From NCBI GenBank assembly GCA_946885605.1, contig CAMPGR010000101.1, forward strand, positions 1 to 14,209: a stretch of 14,209 bases of DNA, given 5' to 3'. The translations under genes were made by a program, and so were the position numbers. Below are positions 1 to 8,097 of the stretch, in pieces. Source of the stretch: an uncultured Pseudomonadota bacterium (GTDB taxonomy: Bacteria; Pseudomonadota; Gammaproteobacteria; Burkholderiales; SG8-41). A model generated the notes under the pieces. It saw only the letters and a list, made by a program, of their open reading frames with translations, was not told the DNA's origin and ran no database searches. The first letter of the stretch is position 1, and the number at the start of each line of letters is the position of its first letter.

Positions 1-755
1 TGATGCAGGAAGGCTCGCCGCTCGCTCAACTCGAGCTGCCGAAGCTGCGCCTGATCACAAACTCGGGCGGCGTCTTTCCGGTCGAGATCATCCGCCAGTA
101 CCGCCGCTGTTTCCCGCACGTGGCGATTTACCTCATGTACGGGCTCTCGGAGGCGTTTCGGTCCACCTATCTCGATCCGCGTGAGATCGACGTGAGGCCC
201 GAGTCGATGGGCAAGGCCATCCCCGAGACGGAGATTTGGGTCGTCGATGATGAGGGCGGGCTGTGCGTGCCGGGCGAGGTCGGCGAGCTCGTGCACCGCG
301 GACCGACGGTCGCCCTCGGCTACTTCGACGATGACGACGCAACACGCAAGGTCTGGCGGCCCAACCCGTTCGCGCCAAACAGCGCAGAGCGCGTGGTCTA
401 CTCCGGCGATCTCGTGCGCAAGGACGTTGAGGGCTTCTTGTACTACGTCGGGCGGCGCGACGCGATGATCAAGAGCTACGGCGTGCGCATCAGTCCGCAA
501 GAGGTCGAAGAGCTCGTCTACGCGTCCGAGCTCGTCGCCGAGGTCGTTGCCTGCGGAGAGCCGCACGCGGTCGCGGGGGCGGCGGTGGTGGTGCACATCG
601 TCCCGCGGAACACGCGCACCTTCCGAAAACAAGACCTGTTCGCGCACTGCCGCAAGACGATGCCGATGTACATGCTCCCCAAGGCGATCTACGTGCACGA
701 CGAGTTTCCTCGCACCGCCAGCGGCAAGGTCGACCGAAGGCGTATCGTCCCATGA
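1..755 (+). CDS. AMP-forming acyl-CoA/acyl-ACP ligase, C-terminal part (5' truncated by window edge)
   Basis: This is the C-terminal half of an ANL-superfamily adenylating enzyme, which activates a carboxylic acid with ATP and passes the acyl group to CoA or a phosphopantetheine carrier. The frame is open to the window edge; 250 residues are visible from the ATG at 3, about half the usual 500-residue length. Visible motifs (numbered from that ATG) are A5 YGLSE at 46-50, A6-like GELVHRG at 94-100, A7 SGDL at 134-137, the hinge and A8 region GRRDAMIKSYGVR at 150-162, and A10 PRTASGKVDRR at 236-246 with the catalytic Lys242. The adenylation core is therefore intact where seen. The stop overlaps the start of the aminotransferase gene (ATGA at 752-755), so translation is coupled, and an acyl carrier protein gene lies in the same operon. 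From memory, the stretch around YGLSEAFRSTYL and the A8 region resemble the exosortase A-associated acyl ligase family (TIGR03098). The substrate cannot be read from the sequence. Confidence 0.93.
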   Translation, partial: MQEGSPLAQLELPKLRLITNSGGVFPVEIIRQYRRCFPHVAIYLMYGLSEAFRSTYLDPREIDVRPESMGKAIPETEIWVVDDEGGLCVPGEVGELVHRGPTVALGYFDDDDATRKVWRPNPFAPNSAERVVYSGDLVRKDVEGFLYYVGRRDAMIKSYGVRISPQEVEELVYASELVAEVVACGEPHAVAGAAVVVHIVPRNTRTFRKQDLFAHCRKTMPMYMLPKAIYVHDEFPRTASGKVDRRRIVP

Positions 756-1951
756 TCCCCCACGTCCCCGCGCGCCTCGACCGGCACCTGGAGTTGCAGC
801 GCTGGTTCGACCGCGTGCGCGACAAGGCCGTCGCATATGGGGGTTCTTCGTTCTGCGATCTGTCATGGGCGAATGCGCAGGACGGCGCACCGGCGGCGGT
901 GAGGGATGCCATCCGCGCTGCCGTCGACAGCCCGCGGGCGCTCGATCTGCAGTACACGCCGTACGGAGGATCGACGATCACGAGGCGGCTTGTCGCGCGG
1001 GCGTTGCAGCACACTACCGGCCTGCCCTTCGGCTATCGGCACGTGGTGCTGACACCGGGCGCGATGGCCGCGCTCAACATCGTGTTCCGCGCCCTATCGG
1101 AAGCCCCGGACGGCGAGGTGGCGGTGGTGAGTCCGTGCTGGCTCGATTACCCGCTCTACCTTGAAAACCTCGGGCTGCGATGCGTCTTCGTGCCGGTCCT
1201 GGCCGGCTCGCTGCGGCTCGACGTGCCTGCCATCGAGCGTGCGCTGGGGCCGAACACTCGCGCCCTGATCCTGTCGCAGCCGTCCAACCCCGCCGGACTG
1301 CTCTATACGAAGCAGGAGCTGAAAGACTTGGCCCGTATCCTCGAGGCTGCACCGGTGCGGCCGATGCTGATCTCCGACGAGTGCCACCGCGAGATGGTGT
1401 TCGACCGATCGGCGTTCGTCTCGCCGGCGCAGTTCTACGACCATACCGTCATCGTCCATTCGTTCGGCAAGACGCTGATGGCACAAGGCCAACGTATCGG
1501 CTATGTCGCCGTAAGTCCGCGCATGCCCGACGCGGACGCCATGGCACATGTTCTCGTGAACTATTGCCGCATCATGGGCTTCTGCACACCGACCGCGCTC
1601 ATGCAGCTCGCGCTGCGCGATCTGGTGGACTACCGGCCGGAGATTGCATGGCTCGAGGCGCGCCGCGACCGCGCGTACGCGGAGCTCACGGCCGCCGGCC
1701 TCCACGCGCCGCATTCGGACGGCACGTTCTTCCTGTATCCCGAAGCACCGGGCGGGGACGACCGTGCATGGTGCGAGCGGCTGGCCGAGCACGGCGTGCT
1801 GATCCTGCCCTCTTCATTCTTCCATCAAACGGGGCGCTTCCGCATCAGCTTGACGGCGACCGACGCCGCGCTCGAGCGCGCTCTCGGCCGCATCCGCGAG
1901 CTCAGCGCTCGCATGAGGGAACCGTGGACCGCAGAACGACACCCAGCGTGA
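752..1951 (+). CDS. PLP-dependent aminotransferase, class I/II (fold type I)
   Basis: A complete 399-residue protein of the aspartate aminotransferase superfamily, expected to be cytosolic and to move an amino group between an amino acid and a keto acid or aldehyde. Key positions are visible: the NPxG loop in QPSNPAG with Asn179, the cofactor-N1-binding Asp209 in ISDECHREMVF, the Schiff-base Lys240 in HSFGKTLMAQGQRIGY, and a late Arg in GRFRISL that fits the substrate-carboxylate position. Length is normal for the family (about 380-400). The ATG start at 752 overlaps the upstream ligase stop and is the natural coupled start; the stop overlaps the GTG of the next gene. Being coupled between an acyl ligase and an amide-forming ligase suggests that it makes an amine or amino acid used inside this pathway rather than serving general amino acid metabolism. 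The exact substrate is unknown, and a decarboxylase or lyase activity on the same fold cannot be excluded. Confidence 0.93.
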   Translation: MIPHVPARLDRHLELQRWFDRVRDKAVAYGGSSFCDLSWANAQDGAPAAVRDAIRAAVDSPRALDLQYTPYGGSTITRRLVARALQHTTGLPFGYRHVVLTPGAMAALNIVFRALSEAPDGEVAVVSPCWLDYPLYLENLGLRCVFVPVLAGSLRLDVPAIERALGPNTRALILSQPSNPAGLLYTKQELKDLARILEAAPVRPMLISDECHREMVFDRSAFVSPAQFYDHTVIVHSFGKTLMAQGQRIGYVAVSPRMPDADAMAHVLVNYCRIMGFCTPTALMQLALRDLVDYRPEIAWLEARRDRAYAELTAAGLHAPHSDGTFFLYPEAPGGDDRAWCERLAEHGVLILPSSFFHQTGRFRISLTATDAALERALGRIRELSARMREPWTAERHPA

Positions 1952-3261
1952 GCAACTTCGTCTGGATCGACGGCGAACTCTGCCGAGATCGGCCGGCCGA
2001 ATTACGTGTCGGCGAGCAACCCGGCAGCCGCTGCACGGGGCAGTACGCCATTCACGTCGAGTATGCCGGCCGCCACACTCTGATCCGCGATGCGCTCGGC
2101 GTCGTGAAATTGTTCTTCGCCGTCACTCCCGGTGGAGCGGTGCACTCCTCCAACTACATCACGGGCTTGGTGCAAAGAGGACATCGCCTGGCCGATATCA
2201 ACTCGGTACCCTCCGGACACGTGCTGCGCATCGAGCCCGGCTCGCGGACCTATGAGCTCAGGCCGCACACCGTGATCTCATTCGCGGGGGGGGACGGCCC
2301 CTCGCTCGAGGTTTGCGCAGCCGGCATCCGTCACGAGCTTTCGGCCGTGTTCGCGCTGATCGCGGGCGTGGCGGAGGCGCGTCCCATCTACATCACGTTG
2401 TCCGGCGGTCTCGACAGTACCGTCATCGCCGCTCTCGCCTGCGAGCACCTGCGCCGGCCCGTGGGCTTGACCTTCGTCCTGAACGAGGACCGGGGTGCGG
2501 CCACGCAGCAATCGGACCTGTGGCACGCCACGCGCGTGGCGCGCCGCTTCGGCATCGATCTCGAGGTGATCGAGGTCAGCGCCGAGGAGCTGGTGGCGCA
2601 TCTTGACGACGTCCTGCTCTACGGCCAGGACCATCGCGACTTCAATGTGCATTGCGGGGTGGTCAATGACGCGATCGCGCGCTGGCTCGCTGCGCGCCAC
2701 CCGGCGCACCTCCGACCGCTCGTCTTGACGGGGGACGGCATGAACGAGCTGGTGGCCGACTACACGCCCGTGAGCTACCGCGGGCACCGTTACTACGACT
2801 TGCCCGATCTCCCTGCGGAACGCCTGCGGCGATTCCTCCTGGCCGGCCTCGATGCGGGCGACCGCGAGGTCGGAATCTTCGCCGCGCACGGTATCGACGT
2901 GATCCAGCCTTACCTCCTGTGCGCTCAGGCCTATGCCGCGATCCCGGGCCGCTTCCTGGACAGCGAGACCTCCAAGCAGAAGCTGGTACAGCACGTGATG
3001 GGCGACCGCGTCCCGCAGCACGTCTACGACCGGCCTAAGGTGCGCGCGCAGGTCGCGAGCTCGAACGAGGTCCGCGGGTCGCTGGCGGCGCTCGTAGCGC
3101 GCGGCATCGACGCCGACGCGCTCGCACGGCGCCTCGCTGCGCTGTTCGGCACGACGCTCGAGCAGATCAGAGGCCTCATCCGCGGAGGACTTTACCGCTT
3201 CGCGACCAGTTACGACCAGATTGCCCAGCGTGCCGTCATGACGGGGAGGGATCACGCATGA
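1948..3261 (+). CDS. Asparagine-synthetase-like ATP-dependent amide ligase with degenerate, Cys-less glutaminase domain
   Basis: A 437-residue protein with the asparagine synthetase B fold, which activates a carboxylate as the acyl-AMP and attacks it with an amine. The frame is open back to 1180, but that stretch lies inside the aminotransferase gene. The GTG at 1948, overlapping that gene's stop (GTGA), is the likely start; another in-frame GTG at 1924 does not change the conclusions. The synthetase domain is complete: PP-loop SGGLDST at 152-158, then GDGMNELVADY, a conserved Lys region (SKQK, 342-345) and DRPK. The N-terminal region (about 1-115) matches only the second half of a class II glutaminase domain (LIRDALGVVKLFF, then VPSGHVLRIEPG). 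There is no Cys at position 2, so glutamine cannot be the nitrogen donor by the usual route. Beta-lactam synthetase and carbapenam synthetase are known relatives that also lost this Cys and form intramolecular amides. The family call is sure; the reaction is inferred. Confidence 0.9.
   Translation: MSNFVWIDGELCRDRPAELRVGEQPGSRCTGQYAIHVEYAGRHTLIRDALGVVKLFFAVTPGGAVHSSNYITGLVQRGHRLADINSVPSGHVLRIEPGSRTYELRPHTVISFAGGDGPSLEVCAAGIRHELSAVFALIAGVAEARPIYITLSGGLDSTVIAALACEHLRRPVGLTFVLNEDRGAATQQSDLWHATRVARRFGIDLEVIEVSAEELVAHLDDVLLYGQDHRDFNVHCGVVNDAIARWLAARHPAHLRPLVLTGDGMNELVADYTPVSYRGHRYYDLPDLPAERLRRFLLAGLDAGDREVGIFAAHGIDVIQPYLLCAQAYAAIPGRFLDSETSKQKLVQHVMGDRVPQHVYDRPKVRAQVASSNEVRGSLAALVARGIDADALARRLAALFGTTLEQIRGLIRGGLYRFATSYDQIAQRAVMTGRDHA
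2286..2293 (+). repeat. G8 homopolymer inside the amide-ligase gene
   Basis: Eight consecutive G residues lie in codons for Ala-Gly-Gly-Asp, in the linker between the degenerate N-terminal region and the synthetase domain. One-base slippage would shift the frame before the ATP-binding PP-loop and inactivate the enzyme. It may be a chance result of high GC, or a site for sequencing or assembly error. Confidence 0.9.
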
Positions 3262-3548
3262 GGACGATAAGCTTGCAAGCCGTGGCCGACGAGCTCGAGC
3301 AATTCATCCGCAAAACGTTCCACGTGACCGCCGATGACATCCTATTCACGAGGCAGGTGCACCTCTACCAGGAGGGCTACGTGGACTCGGTCGGCGTGCT
3401 CGAGACGATCGCTCACCTTGAGCAAACCTGGGATGTCAGCATCCCGCCTACCGCGATATTCGATCCCCTGTTTACCCACATCGAGGGGATCGCGCGGTAT
3501 GTCCTGGCGCTCAAGGAGGCGCGGCAGCGCGCTTGCGCAAGCAGTTGA
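3258..3548 (+). CDS. Stand-alone acyl carrier protein
   Basis: A 96-residue phosphopantetheine-binding carrier protein. The attachment motif is DSVG at 43-46 with Ser44 as the expected 4'-phosphopantetheine site, preceded by a first helix (about 5-20) and followed by the acidic recognition helix (VLETIAHLEQ). Its length is close to the usual 75-95 residues, and the last ten or so residues are a charged tail. The ATG at 3258 overlaps the stop of the amide ligase (ATGA), so it closes a four-gene coupled unit. The obvious partner is the adenylating ligase at the operon's left end, which would load an acyl group here. It is not a housekeeping fatty acid ACP: there are no fab genes nearby, and the sequence is closer to the discrete carriers of secondary pathways or the D-alanyl carrier type. 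Confidence 0.9.
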   Translation: MRTISLQAVADELEQFIRKTFHVTADDILFTRQVHLYQEGYVDSVGVLETIAHLEQTWDVSIPPTAIFDPLFTHIEGIARYVLALKEARQRACASS

Positions 3549-3653
3549 TCGAGCGCGCAACGCACGCGATACGTCCATGCTTCTCCATGCGAAAGGACTC
3601 GCGTAGCTTGCTCCAGGACAGTGCCGGCTGCGGAGACGATTTGAGCTTCTGTT

Positions 3654-3678
3654 GCGGCTCCTTGTTGCCCGCTTTTTT
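3654..3678 (+). terminator. Probable Rho-independent terminator of the ligase/ACP operon
   Basis: A GC-rich hairpin GCGGC / GCCCGC (five pairs with one bulged C, eight-base loop) at 3654-3672 is followed directly by six T residues (3673-3678) and more pyrimidines. It lies about 105 bases after the ACP stop and just before the convergent kinase gene ends at 3693. The stem is short, so strength is uncertain. Confidence 0.45.
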
Positions 3679-3692
3679 CTTCTTCTCTACTA

Positions 3693-5615
<1,923 letters not shown>

Positions 5616-5621
5616 GAACTG

Positions 5622-5641
5622 CGGAGTTTTACGGAGTTTTA
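5622..5641. repeat. 10-bp perfect tandem duplication in the kinase/oxidoreductase intergenic region
   Basis: The decamer CGGAGTTTTA occurs twice head to tail, about one helical turn apart, immediately upstream of the kinase ATG. It could be a pair of regulator half-sites or a simple slippage duplication. It sits in the 263-bp gap (5616-5878), in which I see no convincing promoter or further gene. Confidence 0.85.
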
Positions 5642-5870
5642 GTGTCAGAGGCAGACCCAACAGCCCCTCGCACCGAAAAGAGCGCTTTTGTAGCGAGCGA
5701 GCTTACCGCTTTGATGAAGGCATTTCAACACGAAGCGGGAGATGTAGTGGTTCGGCGACACTCGGCAATACTCTCGGAGGAAGTCGCGATTGCACCGAGG
5801 CGTAAGTCATGCGCCGCGTGCGCGGGCGCTCCTGTGGTATCGTTCGACGCGGGTCTGGATCATGGAAAGG

Positions 5871-5874
5871 GGAG
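5871..5874 (+). promoter_or_regulatory. Shine-Dalgarno fixing the oxidoreductase start
   Basis: GGAG within an AAAGGGGAG stretch lies four bases before the ATG at 5879. It supports this start over the much longer open frame that begins at 5642, whose extra N-terminal residues do not resemble the family. Confidence 0.7.
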
Positions 5875-5878
5875 CGGC

Positions 5879-6856
5879 ATGTTGAGGGCCGCAATTCACG
5901 GGCTGGGACGATGGGGGAATCGTCTCGTTGAATCGGTGCAGACAAGCGGCAAGATCCGCATCGTGAAGGGTGTCTCGCGCAATCCCGGGAAACACGCACG
6001 GTTTGCCAAGGACAACGGGATAACGCTCGTCGCTTCTTACGCAGAGGCTCTCAGCCACCCGCAACTCGACGCGGTGGTGCTCGCGACGCCGCACTCGCTG
6101 CACCATCAGCAGATCGTGGAAGCGGCGCGGGCAGGCAAGCATGTCTATGTGGAAAAGCCGATCACGCTCACCCGCGCGAGTGCGGAGGACGCCGTCGCCG
6201 CGTGCCGCGAAGCCGGGGTCACGCTCGGCCTCGGCTTCAATCGCAGGTTTGCGCCGGCGTATGTCGAGATGATGCGCAGGATACGCGCTGGCGAGATCGG
6301 CGAGGTGCTGCACGTGGAAGGCCAGCACTCCGGTCCCACCGGCTACCGACTCAAGGCCGGCAACTGGCGTGCGATGCGCGCGGAGGCGCCCGCGGGCGGC
6401 ATGACGGCGCGCGGCATACACGCGCTCGACGGCATGATTCAGATCGCGGGACCGGTGAGCTCGGTCTACGCGTTCAGCGAGCGGCGAAAGTTGTCCCCCG
6501 ACGTCGAGCTCGACGATACGACTTCCATGCTGCTCAGATTCGCTGGTGGGACGACCGGCTATCTCGCGGCTGTTTTCGTGACCGGAGATTTCTATCGTAT
6601 TCACGCATTCGGTTCCAAAGGCTGGCTCGAGATGCGCGGCGACAACGAGCTCGTAGCTTGCGCCCTCGATGGACGTCCCGAGACGATGACTTTCCCGGCG
6701 GTGGACAAGGAAAAGCTCGTGCTGGAAGCGTTTGCCGATGCCGTCGCGGCACGCGAGCTCTACATGGTGCCGCCGGAGCAGGCCGTCAACGGCATCGCGG
6801 TGCTTGAGGCGATCGTCGCCTCGGCGCAGAGCGGGAAGCCCGTTGCGCTCGCTTGA
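5879..6856 (+). CDS. Gfo/Idh/MocA-family NAD(P)-dependent oxidoreductase
   Basis: A 325-residue cytosolic dehydrogenase of the Gfo/Idh/MocA family, whose members oxidise or reduce sugars, inositols, or their nucleotide-linked and amino forms using NAD(P). The N-terminal Rossmann fold shows GLGRWG (8-13, GxGxxG) right after the first strand. The family signature EKP is at 92-94 (VEKPIT), with its Lys93 expected in catalysis, followed by GLGFNRRFAPAY and a C-terminal alpha/beta dimerisation domain to the end. The Rossmann strand begins at residue 3, which matches the chosen ATG, and length is normal (320-380). It stands alone: divergent from the sensor kinase and followed by 153 bp before the next gene, so the context gives no substrate. 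High confidence in family, none in substrate. Confidence 0.93.
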   Translation: MLRAAIHGLGRWGNRLVESVQTSGKIRIVKGVSRNPGKHARFAKDNGITLVASYAEALSHPQLDAVVLATPHSLHHQQIVEAARAGKHVYVEKPITLTRASAEDAVAACREAGVTLGLGFNRRFAPAYVEMMRRIRAGEIGEVLHVEGQHSGPTGYRLKAGNWRAMRAEAPAGGMTARGIHALDGMIQIAGPVSSVYAFSERRKLSPDVELDDTTSMLLRFAGGTTGYLAAVFVTGDFYRIHAFGSKGWLEMRGDNELVACALDGRPETMTFPAVDKEKLVLEAFADAVAARELYMVPPEQAVNGIAVLEAIVASAQSGKPVALA

Positions 6857-6923
6857 GTGCGTGAGCGCGGGCAGAACGCAGAGGAATTGTGAGTGCCGCA
6901 GGCGGTCCAACGAGCATGGCGGC

Positions 6924-6938
6924 GTTACGATTTGTAAC
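6924..6938. promoter_or_regulatory. Dyad GTTAC-N5-GTAAC, candidate operator
   Basis: A perfect 5-bp inverted repeat with a 5-bp spacer lies upstream of the His-rich protein gene. A third copy of GTTAC occurs at 6954-6958, overlapping the proposed -35 box. This arrangement suits a dimeric regulator, for example an OmpR-type response regulator, but no specific protein can be named. Confidence 0.4.
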
Positions 6939-6950
6939 AAAATTGAGGCA

Positions 6951-6979
6951 TTGGTTACGCCGCTTTTCGCTACTATTCT
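6951..6979 (+). promoter_or_regulatory. Candidate sigma70 promoter for the envelope gene pair
   Basis: TTGGTT (6951-6956), a 17-bp spacer and TATTCT (6974-6979) lie about 30 bp before the His-rich protein start. The match to consensus is moderate (3/6 and 4/6) with ideal spacing. The local AT content is higher than in the surrounding DNA. Confidence 0.35.
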
Positions 6980-6999
6980 GAATCCTTGTCCTCGGGGCG

Positions 7000-7005
7000 A
7001 GGAGG
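7000..7005 (+). promoter_or_regulatory. Strong Shine-Dalgarno AGGAGG for the His-rich protein
   Basis: A perfect AGGAGG lies four bases before the ATG at 7010. It sets the start at the beginning of a clean signal peptide rather than at the upstream in-frame TTG codon at 6986. Confidence 0.8.
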
Positions 7006-7009
7006 CATC

Positions 7010-7513
7010 ATGAAAATCATCAAAGCGGCGATATTGCTGGTTGCCCTGGTGGCGAGCGCTGTCCCGAGCGCGCCTGCGTTCGCCCAGCGCGGGCAGGGGC
7101 AGGGCCAGCACTTGCGCGGCGGGCATCAGCACGCGCGACATCACGGCGGCCATCAGCACGCACGACATCACGGCGGGCATCAGCACGTACGACATCACGG
7201 CGGGCATCATCACCGACATCATCATCATGGCCATCGTCACCACGGGCACGGTCATGCGCACTTCGGCTTCTTCTTCGGAGCGCCGCTCGTGTGGTCGCCT
7301 TGGTACTATCCACCGAACTACTACTATTACCCGCCGGCTGCAGTCGTTCCCTCCGCGCCACCCGTTTACATCGAGAAGGGAGAACAGGGCGCTGCACCGG
7401 CGGACGACGCGCAGTACTGGTACTACTGTCGCGAATCCGAAGCCTATTATCCTTATGTGAAAGAGTGCCCGGGCCCGTGGCAGAAAGTGGTGCCGTACTC
7501 TTCACCCTCATAG
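7010..7513 (+). CDS. Secreted histidine-rich protein with tandem GGHQHARHH repeats
   Basis: A 167-residue exported protein of unknown function. Residues 1-25 form a Sec signal peptide (two Lys, a hydrophobic core, then APAFA before the predicted cleavage at Gln26). Residues 37-63 are three near-identical nonapeptides GGHQHxRHH, followed by a His/Gly tract to about residue 84. Next comes an aromatic and proline-rich stretch (GFFFGAPLVW, then PWYYPPNYYYYPP), and last a compact C-terminal motif around YWYYCRESEAYYPYVKECPG with Cys140 and Cys153. That C-terminal pattern recurs, as I recall, in many uncharacterised proteobacterial envelope proteins. The His tract probably binds Ni, Zn, Cu or similar metal in the periplasm or at the surface; this is inference. 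It is followed after 13 bp by a lipoprotein gene on the same strand, so the two are probably co-transcribed. Confidence 0.87.
   Translation: MKIIKAAILLVALVASAVPSAPAFAQRGQGQGQHLRGGHQHARHHGGHQHARHHGGHQHVRHHGGHHHRHHHHGHRHHGHGHAHFGFFFGAPLVWSPWYYPPNYYYYPPAAVVPSAPPVYIEKGEQGAAPADDAQYWYYCRESEAYYPYVKECPGPWQKVVPYSSPS
7118..7198 (+). repeat. Three in-frame 27-bp tandem repeats (minisatellite) in the His-rich gene
   Basis: Units at 7118-7144, 7145-7171 and 7172-7198 differ only at a few positions (GGG/GGC in the second codon and GCG/GCA/GTA in the sixth). A partial fourth unit begins at 7199. Because the unit is a multiple of three, copy-number change would lengthen or shorten the His tract without breaking the frame. 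Confidence 0.93.
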
Positions 7514-7526
7514 AACGAGATTCCAG

Positions 7527-8093
7527 ATGCCGCGAACTTTAAAATTCACTTCGCTCTTCGCGCTGCTTGCGCTCGCCGGTTGCGTGACCGTCCCGACCGG
7601 TCCCAGCGTGCTTGTCCTGCCGGGCACCGGGAAGGGCTTCGATCAGTTTCGTCTCGACGAGTCCGACTGCAAGCAGTACGCGCACGCCCAGGTGGGCGGG
7701 ACGACCACGACACAGGCCGCTGAGGATGCCGCCGTGCGCAGTGCCGTAATCGGCACTGCGCTCGGTGCCCTCGCAGGCGCTGCAATCGGCGGCGACAGCG
7801 AGGGCGCCGGTGTAGGCGCCGGCATCGGGCTCCTCGCGGGAAGCGCAGCAGGTGCGGGCGCGGGGCAGGGTTCCGGTTACGAATTGCAGCGGCGCTACGA
7901 TCACGCGTACGTGCAGTGCATGTACGCGAAGGGCCATCGCGTTCCGGTTGCGGGTCGCTATACGCCGACGGAGCAGCGCGCCGCGACCCCGCCGCCTCCG
8001 CCGCCCACTTCACACACTCCGCCGCCCCCTGCGCCGACGGTCCCCTCGTCCGCGCCGCGGTCCACGCCCCCGCCTCCTCCGCCGCCGCAATAG
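7527..8093 (+). CDS. Glycine-zipper outer-membrane-type lipoprotein with proline-rich tail
   Basis: A 188-residue lipoprotein precursor. The signal peptide ends in the lipobox LAGC, so Cys19 should be lipidated, and no Asp follows it (Val20), which favours outer-membrane sorting. Residues about 45-60 hold DESDCKQYA. A glycine zipper follows (from AVIGTALGALAGAAIGG to about residue 115), a pattern known to pack against or insert into membranes. A conserved YDHAYVQCMYAKGHRVP motif comes next, as seen in many proteobacterial glycine-zipper proteins. The last 35 residues or so are almost all Pro, Thr, Ser and Ala, with runs of six and seven Pro, perhaps spanning or contacting peptidoglycan. It lies 13 bp after the His-rich gene and probably shares its transcript. 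Function is not known; relatives are often simply called glycine zipper family proteins. Confidence 0.88.
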   Translation: MPRTLKFTSLFALLALAGCVTVPTGPSVLVLPGTGKGFDQFRLDESDCKQYAHAQVGGTTTTQAAEDAAVRSAVIGTALGALAGAAIGGDSEGAGVGAGIGLLAGSAAGAGAGQGSGYELQRRYDHAYVQCMYAKGHRVPVAGRYTPTEQRAATPPPPPPTSHTPPPPAPTVPSSAPRSTPPPPPPPQ

Positions 8094-8097
8094 CGCT

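Noticed and set aside
1180..1947. Upstream extension of the amide-ligase frame
   Set aside because: It lies wholly inside the aminotransferase gene in another frame, is Arg/Ala-rich and has no domain. The coupled GTG at 1948 explains the real start.
2278..3255. A 325-codon minus-strand frame opposite the amide ligase
   Set aside because: No motif, signal or ribosome-binding site; the + strand has an intact synthetase domain with conserved motifs over the same bases.
5616..5660. TTG start at 5660 for the kinase
   Set aside because: A GAGGGG lies only three bases upstream of it, and the 15 extra residues are not PAS-like; the ATG at 5615 lies directly before the first PAS domain.
7118..7198. 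Possible CRISPR-like array of 27-bp repeats
   Set aside because: The repeats are contiguous without spacers, in frame inside a coding sequence, and no cas gene is present.
5807..7261. A 484-codon minus-strand frame over the oxidoreductase and His-rich genes
   Set aside because: Its Met/Val-rich start is only the reverse of the His-codon repeats (CAT read as ATG). The + strand genes have good ribosome-binding sites and domains.
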